Assembly (NCBI GenBank): GCA_944320285.1
Contig: CALUGX010000005.1
Span: 1 to 48,673, forward strand
DNA: 48,673 bases
Source: an uncultured Prevotella sp.
Lineage (GTDB): Bacteria > Bacteroidota > Bacteroidia > Bacteroidales > Bacteroidaceae
Direction of reading: 5' to 3'
The notes under the pieces were generated by a model. That model was not told the DNA's origin. It made no database searches and worked only from the letters and a program-made list of their open reading frames with translations. Position numbers and translations under genes: made by a program. Below are positions 1 to 7,232 of the stretch, piece after piece. Positions within the stretch are counted from its first letter, which is position 1. Every line of letters begins with the position of its first letter.

Positions 1-177
1 CCCATCCCCGCGCTTGACGGCGGCCACGTGCTCTTCCTGCTCTACGAGATGATAACGCGCCGCAAGCCCAGCGAGAACTTCCTTATCAAGGCCGAGTACG
101 TAGGCTTCGGCATCCTCATCCTCCTCATGGTAGTGGCCAACATGAACGACATCCTCCGCTGGCTGGGGTATATGTAA
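1..177 (+). CDS. rseP: RseP site-2 metalloprotease, C-terminal end (partial)
   Basis: The frame is open from base 1 and ends at TAA 175-177, giving the last 58 residues of a protein that starts outside the window. The fragment begins PIPALDGGHVLFLLYE. In site-2 proteases this LDGGH segment is the second metal-binding motif, whose Asp is a zinc ligand, inside a transmembrane helix. A further hydrophobic helix (GFGILILLMVVANM) follows, and the protein ends in a short cytoplasmic tail. RseP cleaves membrane-embedded anti-sigma factors and remnant signal peptides. The HExxH half of the active site is not in view, so the assignment rests on the LDG motif and the C-terminal topology. Confidence 0.85.
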   Translation, partial: PIPALDGGHVLFLLYEMITRRKPSENFLIKAEYVGFGILILLMVVANMNDILRWLGYM

Positions 178-182
178 GGAGG

Positions 183-250
183 GAAGAATTAAGAATTAAG
201 AGTTAAGAATTAAGAGTTAAGAATTAAAAATTAAGAATTAAAAATTAAAA
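183..250. repeat. AT-rich tandem repeat (GAATTAAGA / GAATTAAAA units)
   Basis: Directly after rseP, 7-10 bp units such as GAATTAAGA, GAGTTAAGA and GAATTAAAA repeat about eight times. No ORF of interest lies in it. Similar runs recur in other spacers of the window (21.97-22.09 kb, 32.78-32.85 kb, 33.54-33.57 kb). Confidence 0.8.
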
Positions 251-284
251 TCCGACAGTCCGGTTTGGGCTGTTGGATTTTTTC
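247..284 (+). terminator. Intrinsic terminator after rseP
   Basis: AAAATCCGACAG (247-258) pairs with CTGTTGGATTTT (270-281) with one G-T wobble, and the right arm runs into a T-tract. It separates rseP from the regulator at 307. Confidence 0.75.
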
Positions 285-306
285 ACTTTGGCTTTTACAT
301 TTTTAT

Positions 307-1890
307 ATGAAAAAATTTCTTTGCGTCACTTTTTCATTAGCGGTATTACTCATATCTTGTTACGACCAGAGCGGACGTATGGAAACTTTTTTTACCACTA
401 TTGACAGCCTAACAGAAATAAACCCAGACAGTGCATTACAAATATTAAAAAAAATAGAGCCACAAATAAGTTCCTCAACGCAAGCAACGCGCAACCGCTA
501 TCTCCTACTAAAAATCAAAGCCTTGGACAAGGCCATGATTACTCACACATCTGATACAACGATATTACGTCTCATTAATTATTATGAGCACAATGGAGAT
601 AAAAAACTTTTACCTATTACCTATTATTATGCAGGAAGAATTTACCGCGACCTAAACGACGCACCTCAAGCATTGGAATATTTCAAAAAAGCCGCAAATA
701 TATTAGAAAAAACAGAACCATATTCAACTTTATTAGAAAAAACATACTTCCAAGCCGGATATATCTTGTCATATCAAAGAATATTTGAAGATTGCCTTGA
801 ATTTAGGGAAAAAGCATATAAAATAAGTTTACACAATAAAGATTCACTCGGCATTCTTTACAGTTTACGTGATATAGCAGAAACTTTTTGGGATTTAAAT
901 AAATGGGACTCAGCCCATTATTATTACCTACAAGCAGAAACCTTGGCCTACAAACAAATGAATAAAAAAATGTATGCCAATATTAACGGACAAACTGTAC
1001 TGTTTTATCTGCAACAAGGAAGAACTAAGGAGGCAGAAAAAGCCTTACGCAAATCTGAAACGTACACTGACAGCAGCGATATAAGTTCAATACTTTCAAT
1101 ACATTCGCGTTATTACAGATATATGGGATATACCGACTCGGCCCACACCTGCGACATCAAGTTAATCAAACATGGCAACATCTACGGCAAACGTGTTGCG
1201 TATGCCAACCTGACCGAATACTATCTGAACAGGAACAATCCTGAACAAGCTGCGAGCTATTTCATAAAATACAATGAATGCAATGATTCCGTAATGAAAA
1301 TAACAGCATCGGAAGCCGTAGCAAAAATGAATGCCACACTCAATTACAAGAAACGCGAGGAAGAAAACAGTAGGCTGAAAATACAACAAAAAGAAGATGA
1401 AACAAAGTTGGCTGTGCTCACCATAATTTGCATAGCCCTAACATCTGCTACAACACTACTGATTTTACGAAAGAATTTGGGAGATAAGATCAAAAAAGAA
1501 CGCCTGAAGCGCATAAAAGTAGAAATTAACCAAAACACCATACTGAAGAATGAAAACACAGTAAAAAATCTACCAACTTACATTCTTCTCAAAAATAAAA
1601 TTAAAGAGAACACGCCACACTTAACGCCAAATGAATGGGAACAAATCGATATTGACGTAAACAAAGCCTTCAAAGGATTTGCAAAAAAGCTGGACGACCT
1701 ATGCAAAATGAGTGTGCATGAATACCGAGTGTGCTTACTCGTCAAAATGGATATTTCCCCAACCAATATAGCAAAAATAACAAACCGAAGCAAAGAAGCC
1801 ATTGCTTCTACACGCAGAAGACTATATCAAAAGGCTTTCGGGGAAAAGGCAGCCCCTGCGGAATGGGACAAGGTCATACGCTCATTATAA
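307..1890 (+). CDS. Membrane-anchored TPR protein with C-terminal HTH domain (probable regulator)
   Basis: This 527-residue protein has an architecture common in Bacteroidetes regulators. An N-terminal hydrophobic signal ends in VLLISC (possible lipobox, Cys18). TPR-like helical repeats run to about residue 345 (for example YYAGRIYRDLNDAPQALEYF). A charged linker leads to one transmembrane helix (about 370-387), then a coiled coil. The C-terminal helical domain (about 440-515) resembles a LuxR-type helix-turn-helix: EYRVCLLVKMDISPTNIAKI, then SKEAIASTRRRLYQKAFG. An upstream in-frame ATG at 265 lies inside the rseP terminator, so 307 is preferred. The gene is AT-rich like the secreted-protein genes that follow, and it is probably their regulator; that link is inferred from position. 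The signal it senses is unknown. Confidence 0.75.
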   Translation: MKKFLCVTFSLAVLLISCYDQSGRMETFFTTIDSLTEINPDSALQILKKIEPQISSSTQATRNRYLLLKIKALDKAMITHTSDTTILRLINYYEHNGDKKLLPITYYYAGRIYRDLNDAPQALEYFKKAANILEKTEPYSTLLEKTYFQAGYILSYQRIFEDCLEFREKAYKISLHNKDSLGILYSLRDIAETFWDLNKWDSAHYYYLQAETLAYKQMNKKMYANINGQTVLFYLQQGRTKEAEKALRKSETYTDSSDISSILSIHSRYYRYMGYTDSAHTCDIKLIKHGNIYGKRVAYANLTEYYLNRNNPEQAASYFIKYNECNDSVMKITASEAVAKMNATLNYKKREEENSRLKIQQKEDETKLAVLTIICIALTSATTLLILRKNLGDKIKKERLKRIKVEINQNTILKNENTVKNLPTYILLKNKIKENTPHLTPNEWEQIDIDVNKAFKGFAKKLDDLCKMSVHEYRVCLLVKMDISPTNIAKITNRSKEAIASTRRRLYQKAFGEKAAPAEWDKVIRSL

Positions 1891-1920
1891 AGCAATTACC
1901 ATAATATATATTCTAAATTC

Positions 1921-1961
1921 ATAGAGTGTGCAATAAAAAGCACACTCTATAAACATTTTTT
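1921..1961 (+). terminator. Perfect 11-bp inverted repeat, terminator or operator
   Basis: ATAGAGTGTGC (1921-1931) is perfectly repeated in inverse at 1940-1950 with an 8-nt A-rich loop, followed by AAACATTTTTT. It fits a rho-independent terminator for the regulator gene. Because it lies 26 bp upstream of a strong promoter, an operator role is also possible. Confidence 0.65.
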
Positions 1962-1976
1962 GCACATTATTTTTTA

Positions 1977-2007
1977 TTTGCCCAAATGTAATGATTCTGT
2001 ACATTTG
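1977..2007 (+). promoter_or_regulatory. Bacteroidetes-type promoter of the secreted-protein operon
   Basis: TTTG at 1977-1980, a 19-bp spacer, and TACATTTG at 2000-2007 match the Bacteroidetes consensus TTTG-N19-TAnnTTTG exactly. The ATG of the next gene is at 2023, so the 5' leader would be very short. Confidence 0.8.
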
Positions 2008-2022
2008 CAAAAAAGAAACATT

Positions 2023-2397
2023 ATGAAAAAGATTTTATTAACACTTATTGCTTCATTTTTTTGCATTTGTGCATATTGCCAAAATTATTTCAAAAAAATA
2101 ATTACACTGTATGATAATCCTCTTGACGCAAAAACAAGCAATGAAAGTTTTTTTTACAACCTATGCCCTGTCAAAACAGCAATCATAGGCAATGATGTTA
2201 TTGTAACATCGTCGATCCCCATCAATAACGCACATATAATTATAACCGATGAATACGGAACATTCATAATCGACGAGACTGTTAATCTGTCACAAATAGA
2301 ACACATTATTTCCATACCTGGCAACACGGTAGATGCAGGATTTATGATTTGCGTAGATTACGACTCAACTTTTTGGTATGGATATTTCAAACAATAA
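2023..2397 (+). CDS. Small exported protein, DUF3244-like
   Basis: A 124-residue protein. The signal peptide MKKILLTLIASFFCICAYCQ is followed by a short beta-rich domain. The order (transition residues, a segment like NNAHIIITDEYGTFIIDET, then GFMICVDYDSTFWYGYF) resembles small DUF3244-type beta-sandwich proteins of Bacteroidetes, but I recognise this only loosely. An earlier ATG at 1960 would place the start upstream of the promoter's -7 element, so 2023 is chosen. It is the first gene after the promoter, 12 bp before the pseudo-metzincin gene, so co-transcription is likely. No catalytic motif is visible. It may be a small surface or periplasmic partner of the larger secreted proteins. Confidence 0.55.
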   Translation: MKKILLTLIASFFCICAYCQNYFKKIITLYDNPLDAKTSNESFFYNLCPVKTAIIGNDVIVTSSIPINNAHIIITDEYGTFIIDETVNLSQIEHIISIPGNTVDAGFMICVDYDSTFWYGYFKQ

Positions 2398-2409
2398 AAC
2401 TCTATATTT

Positions 2410-4098
2410 ATGAATAAGGTCTTTATCACATTAATTTTTATTGCTTTATCCACTGTTTCCGCATTCTGCCAAACTACAGAAACAGGGATGGTAATCTACA
2501 TTGATAGTACAAATCTCCAAACTTATGCTAAAGCTATAAAAACATCCACAGCAAATAACAAATCCGTCTACACCTATCTTAATTCAAGACAAGATAAATT
2601 CAAAGTTAAATATAATGATAACTTTTTTATGACAGAAGGCGTGAAACGATGCCTCCGCATCGCATTGGACGCTTGGGAAAACAAACTCAATATCAACATT
2701 CCAATAAATTTTAATATAAATGTAAGCGAAGACCTCGACCCCTCGTTAGAAATAAAAACAACAGTCGCTTACGCGAGTGACGGGAGAAGTGTAATGCCGA
2801 CAAGTTTGTTTGCGCAAAACAAAGGGGATGAAATAACAAATGTTAATGACACGCTAACCATAAACGCATTTGCCAACTGGAAAACATCATGGGACAACGA
2901 CGGCACTCAATGGGGTGAAGACAATCTGCAAACGGCATTACTTCGCCACATTGCCCATCTGCTTGGATTTGGCACAAGTGTCGTAGAAAGGGCCGGAGGC
3001 TTAGGATTTGCCGTTAGAAGGTTTGCCTCGCCTTTCGACAACTTAGTCAGCGACGGCAGACAAACTTTAGGCAGCATGGCTTTACGCGGCACACCTACGC
3101 AGATTAACGACTTTTTCAAAGGTAACCTAATCATAAACACGTCAGCGGCTAACTATAAATTATTCTCATCTACAACTGGATACGTACCTTTCCGCAGTGG
3201 CAATTACTTTTCACTGCCAGATGACAACATCCTGAATTACCCTTACGGTGACCGCAGCGCACTGTTACCAATAAACGACGAGACATTGGACGTAATGGCG
3301 GCCATCGGCTGGGACGTCAACCCTCATGACATACACATCTACGGGAACAATACAGACCGGATTGGATATGGCAGCCTTTACACAGAACTTACATTCCATG
3401 CAGAGAATGCGGCAGAAAAACCAGTCGGCGGAATATGGACTTACCAAGTCTATGACAACACTACGCAGACATACATTGACAGGGAAAGCGGACAAGGAAC
3501 GTCCTTCACCATAAGCCCGGCGGACGAGGGCCAGGCTTATATGGACGAGTTCGCCTGTCTACAAGGCCGTGTGGCTTTCACAACTGCCGGAAAAACATAC
3601 ACATTGCCACTAACTCTTAACGCCCGCCCGCTGTTCATTGGCTACGACATCACCAACATTCAAGAGACAGCAGGGAGTGATTATTACAGTTTCGACTTAA
3701 GATTGTCGTCACGCGGAGCTGCGGGCGGCGACGTCATCGTGTCAAGCGACTACGGCACATTGGCCACTCTGTCCCTGAACGCCGACGGCGAACAGACCCT
3801 GCACGTGGGAAATGCACTGAAAATAGGCTCTACCTACCTGACAATCAGCTTAAACAACGGTTACGGCACAACATCCCAATATATAACTTTACCCCCATTT
3901 TCAAACCATACATTAGAAACATACTATCAATCAACAAACATTAAAGACATTTCATTCCAAAATGAACTGTTCGACGTATATTCTTTGCAAGGTGTGCTGA
4001 TTGGTAAAAACAAACGCCTGTCAGACTTAGATAAAGGCACGTATATAATTAAAAGCGCCACACAATCATGGAAAAGCAAGAAAATAATATTAAAATAA
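2410..4098 (+). CDS. T9SS-secreted metzincin-like protein with degenerate active site
   Basis: A 562-residue protein with a signal peptide ending at AFCQ (about residue 21). Residues about 70-305 follow the plan of a matrixin-like metalloprotease domain: a WENKLNINIPINFNINV-type edge region, a helix with RHIAHLLGFGT (179-189) and a Met-turn-like LDVMAAIGW (293-301). In active metzincins the helix reads HExxHxxGxxH. Here the first His is Arg179, the catalytic Glu is His180, only the middle His183 is kept, and the third His is Thr189, so zinc proteolysis is unlikely. Two beta-sandwich Ig-like segments follow. The C-terminus (VYSLQGVLIG...LDKGTYIIK) resembles a T9SS type A sorting domain. The downstream gene overlaps its end by 31 bp. 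Its role could be binding or adhesion rather than cleavage. Confidence 0.7.
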   Translation: MNKVFITLIFIALSTVSAFCQTTETGMVIYIDSTNLQTYAKAIKTSTANNKSVYTYLNSRQDKFKVKYNDNFFMTEGVKRCLRIALDAWENKLNINIPINFNINVSEDLDPSLEIKTTVAYASDGRSVMPTSLFAQNKGDEITNVNDTLTINAFANWKTSWDNDGTQWGEDNLQTALLRHIAHLLGFGTSVVERAGGLGFAVRRFASPFDNLVSDGRQTLGSMALRGTPTQINDFFKGNLIINTSAANYKLFSSTTGYVPFRSGNYFSLPDDNILNYPYGDRSALLPINDETLDVMAAIGWDVNPHDIHIYGNNTDRIGYGSLYTELTFHAENAAEKPVGGIWTYQVYDNTTQTYIDRESGQGTSFTISPADEGQAYMDEFACLQGRVAFTTAGKTYTLPLTLNARPLFIGYDITNIQETAGSDYYSFDLRLSSRGAAGGDVIVSSDYGTLATLSLNADGEQTLHVGNALKIGSTYLTISLNNGYGTTSQYITLPPFSNHTLETYYQSTNIKDISFQNELFDVYSLQGVLIGKNKRLSDLDKGTYIIKSATQSWKSKKIILK

Positions 4099-5042
4099 CA
4101 GTGCTGCTTTTCGCCATACTACTTGCAGTCTTACCTATGCAAGCCTTCGATTATGGGAAACTTCACATTGCAACAGAAATCAACGGTGAACGTGTAAACG
4201 ACGTACCCATACTGAAAGACAACGACCATTGCTCATTCTTCATTGCCGACCAACAGGGGGACAAAGTTGAAATCCCTGAAGGCATTGAAACAAAATGGAG
4301 CATATCTTTCAAAGGGCATGATGGATTTGTCCAATCTGAAACAATCGGTGAAAGCGACACCAATCAAGTAGACTTTGACATTACACCGCCGTTTTTTGAC
4401 TTCACCTTCGTCAACGAGGCGTCTGGAATTACCGAATGCCTCCAAGACAAGGGTATGGTAATATGTGAAATTAACGGGCACACATACAAAAAAAACATCA
4501 TGATGGACGTGTTACCTGAAGCCCCTGTAATCGAAATAATTGACCAACGTGTGACGACAGACGCTTATTCAAACACATACCCGATGGTAACGCTAAAAAT
4601 AACAACAAGTCCTTTCAAGTATGGGTTTATAGAAATTGACGATTTAGACGTTCCCCCATACTTAGTTACAATAGACGGAACAGACGAACTTCCTCTGATA
4701 ACTGAAGTTGCAGGCGGAGTCTTCCTATGCGGTTTCCGTTTTCAAGCTTACAACGACTACGGAATGGCTGTAAGCAACAAGGTGTACTCCGACATCTTGC
4801 CTACAAGCATAAAAGATGTAAATACCGACACCCCAAACATCCATCTAAATGGGAAAACATTAGAAATAAACAGCCTGACACCTATAAACGACATATTAAT
4901 TACATATATGTCAGGGCTGGTACTCTACCATAATAAGAACAACGTCAATATTGTGAGAAAAGACTTAACAAAAGGGCTGTATATTTTGACATACACCGAT
5001 AACAAAGGAAAAAAGACTACAGAGAAAATATTAATAAAATAA
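4068..5042 (+). CDS. T9SS-secreted beta-sandwich protein
   Basis: A 324-residue protein. The signal peptide has a charged start (MEKQENNIK), a hydrophobic core (TVLLFAILLAVL) and probable cleavage after PMQA. The mature part looks all-beta, with Ig-like strands around 40-150 and 155-240. It ends in a T9SS type A-like sorting tail (LEINSLTPINDILITYMSG...LTKGLYILTY...KILIK). It lacks the metzincin-like part of its two neighbours but resembles their C-terminal Ig plus tail region. The ATG lies 31 bp inside the preceding gene, suggesting translational coupling. No enzymatic motif is visible. It may be a partner or structural component of the same surface system. Confidence 0.65.
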   Translation: MEKQENNIKITVLLFAILLAVLPMQAFDYGKLHIATEINGERVNDVPILKDNDHCSFFIADQQGDKVEIPEGIETKWSISFKGHDGFVQSETIGESDTNQVDFDITPPFFDFTFVNEASGITECLQDKGMVICEINGHTYKKNIMMDVLPEAPVIEIIDQRVTTDAYSNTYPMVTLKITTSPFKYGFIEIDDLDVPPYLVTIDGTDELPLITEVAGGVFLCGFRFQAYNDYGMAVSNKVYSDILPTSIKDVNTDTPNIHLNGKTLEINSLTPINDILITYMSGLVLYHNKNNVNIVRKDLTKGLYILTYTDNKGKKTTEKILIK

Positions 5043-5061
5043 AAATACGGAGGATTTCACC

Positions 5062-6915
5062 ATGAAAACAAAATTATTATCATTAATGTGCTTAGCCACA
5101 TTATCAAGCTATGCACAAAACGGCTCAAACGGTGTTTACTCTTCAAATGGAAGCACCGTGACTATTTTAGAAAAGCCCGGATTACGCAAAGTGTACGGAG
5201 GCACAATTATAAACGTCTCTTACGAGGGAAGTGGAATATCGTCCACGATGAAAGGAGCATTTGAACACGCCTGTCGGTTATGGGAAGAAAACATCCCGAC
5301 GACATACCCGTTGAACATAACCGTAAGATTCGCTAACATAGCCAATCCGCAATGCCTTGCTACGGTGGAAGCCGAACACAGCGGAGACTATGAAGCATAT
5401 GACAAAATCTACACCAAAAGATGGGCTATGACTTATGGATTAGAATACGGAGGATTGGAGAATCTTAAAACATTGGAATATATGCGCGACTCAAGAGACG
5501 CCCTAATAACTTTCTCATCAACCCAACCTTTCGACTATACCCTTGACGGTAACAATATTAACCCGAATAAATACGACTTTGTAACCGTTGCCCTGCAAGC
5601 CATATGCCGTGCCTTAGGCTTTTCCTTAAAAGCCTATCCTTCCGGCAACACATTAAACAAACTTAACCCGAACAACCAATACACATTTAGCATTTTAACC
5701 CAAGACCCCGTACAGAATTACATATTGGCTACGTCTGGCAATGCCTATATGGAAAGAAGCGGACTAAACAGCGATGTTCCTGTCGGGAAATGGTATCTGT
5801 ATAGCCCTGCAACATTTGACAGCAAGTATTCACTCAACTACTTTCAAAAAGACGCAAATAACAATGAGACTATGATTATGCAGCCTGACGTCATTTCACG
5901 AGGTTCTGCCATAAGGTACATAGGCAGCGGACTGCAAGTATTCTTCAGCCATTGCGGATGGGACAGGTCATTTACCGTTGGAAGTAGCAGTTTGAATTTT
6001 GAGGTAGCATCTACCGATGACATCCTACCATACCAACCAATAACTGCTTCCAATTTAACTCAGGCGGTAACATTAAACAATACGGAAGAAGACATTAACA
6101 CTTACTTGAGCACAAGAAACGAAGTCGGAGACGCAGGCAACTATGTTCTTCTAAAAGACGGTTCATGGCAAAAATTCGACAATAGGTTTGAATTGTCAGA
6201 CAATCCCGATTATGCAAGAACAAGTGACGGCTATTTACGTTTAAAAAACATTACAAAAACTTCACAAGGATTAGGATGGCCAACCAATACGCACATTAAA
6301 TATATGCTCGCTGACTATATTCCACAAATACCGGAGGCATCGGTCAATTCGTACAAAGCAAGCGAATACAGCTTAGAATACACTCGAAGAAGGGACTTTG
6401 CGTCAACGGTTTTGGCCGACGACGAATTTGTAGACGTCGAAATAGGTTTCAAAAACACGGAAGGGTGTACGGAAATCCAAGTTGAACAAACTGACTCTGA
6501 TTACCCTGTACCATTTATTTATTATATAGACCCAGAACCAGGTTATTTCACCGCGTTCATGAACAAGAAATACCCTTCAACGCTCAAACTCACATATATA
6601 AACAGCAACGGAGAAACCATAGGCACTCCTTTAACAATAGACTTAACATCCGCAGTCCTGAATGAAAGCCCATTTAGAATATACACAAACGAAACAAACG
6701 GCAGACTGCATTATGAAATAACCACAAAAGACAACTTGACTGACAATGCCGCCACTTACACCATAAATTCATTGACAGAAGTATCTGCTGCAAAGCATGG
6801 GCAAATAAACGGGTTAACAGGAAACATAGACGTTTCCGACCTTAAAAAAGGAATATACGTATTCACCGTAACATACAAGAACAAGCAGCATTCTATAAAA
6901 TGGATGAAAAATTAG
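5062..6915 (+). CDS. Second T9SS-secreted pseudo-metzincin
   Basis: A 617-residue protein with a signal peptide (MKTKLLSLMCLATLSSYAQ) and a clear GGAGG ribosome binding site at 5049-5053, 9 bp before the ATG. Residues about 45-305 parallel the protein at 2410: the segment AFEHACRLWEENIPTTYPLNI, then QAICRALGFSL at 179-189, then LQVFFSHCGW (291-300) where a Met-turn would be. At the HExxHxxGxxH positions it has Gln179, Ala180, Arg183 and Leu189, so none of the zinc ligands or the catalytic Glu remain while the LGF core is kept. A beta-rich region and a T9SS-type tail (DVSDLKKGIYVFTVTYKNKQHSIKWMKN) complete it. It is probably a paralogue that evolved to a non-proteolytic role. It is the last gene before a terminator. 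Confidence 0.65.
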   Translation: MKTKLLSLMCLATLSSYAQNGSNGVYSSNGSTVTILEKPGLRKVYGGTIINVSYEGSGISSTMKGAFEHACRLWEENIPTTYPLNITVRFANIANPQCLATVEAEHSGDYEAYDKIYTKRWAMTYGLEYGGLENLKTLEYMRDSRDALITFSSTQPFDYTLDGNNINPNKYDFVTVALQAICRALGFSLKAYPSGNTLNKLNPNNQYTFSILTQDPVQNYILATSGNAYMERSGLNSDVPVGKWYLYSPATFDSKYSLNYFQKDANNNETMIMQPDVISRGSAIRYIGSGLQVFFSHCGWDRSFTVGSSSLNFEVASTDDILPYQPITASNLTQAVTLNNTEEDINTYLSTRNEVGDAGNYVLLKDGSWQKFDNRFELSDNPDYARTSDGYLRLKNITKTSQGLGWPTNTHIKYMLADYIPQIPEASVNSYKASEYSLEYTRRRDFASTVLADDEFVDVEIGFKNTEGCTEIQVEQTDSDYPVPFIYYIDPEPGYFTAFMNKKYPSTLKLTYINSNGETIGTPLTIDLTSAVLNESPFRIYTNETNGRLHYEITTKDNLTDNAATYTINSLTEVSAAKHGQINGLTGNIDVSDLKKGIYVFTVTYKNKQHSIKWMKN

Positions 6916-7009
6916 CACTTTGTTAAAATATCCAACAAAAAAGAAAGGAATATACACCAATACTAAAAGACATACCAAAAAAGTTATAGATTGCAACTAT
7001 AAAACCTAA

Positions 7010-7056
7010 AAAAGTCGTATCAAACTCTATTTTGAGAATGATACGGCTTTTCTATT
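7010..7056 (+). terminator. Terminator of the secreted-protein operon
   Basis: AAAAGTCGTATC (7010-7021) pairs with GATACGGCTTTT (7040-7051) with one G-T wobble, followed by a T-rich stretch. It closes the plus-strand AT-rich operon. The spacer 6916-7232 otherwise holds only the converging secDF terminator. Confidence 0.75.
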
Positions 7057-7155
7057 TACCTTTGATGATAATCAAAAATGTATGTCCGCTTTGCTTCCAT
7101 TCATTAAAGACAATAAAGCGGGAAACAGGGGCTCGGAGAGGCGGCGGGACACACC

Positions 7156-7191
7156 AAAAGAACGGCGGGGAAAGCTCACGCCCTCCCCGCC
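7156..7191 (-). terminator. Probable terminator of secDF
   Basis: GGCGGGGA (7164-7171) and TCCCCGCC (7184-7191) form a GC-rich stem. On the minus strand it is followed by GTTCTTTTGG. It lies 41 bp beyond the secDF stop codon. Confidence 0.6.
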
Positions 7192-7232
7192 GCATAGCAA
7201 AGTGTTATTTTAAGATGTTATGTATGAAAAGA

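Noticed and set aside
183-250. Possible origin or iteron cluster
   Set aside because: The short AT units are irregular and recur in several spacers; no DnaA boxes or replication genes are nearby.
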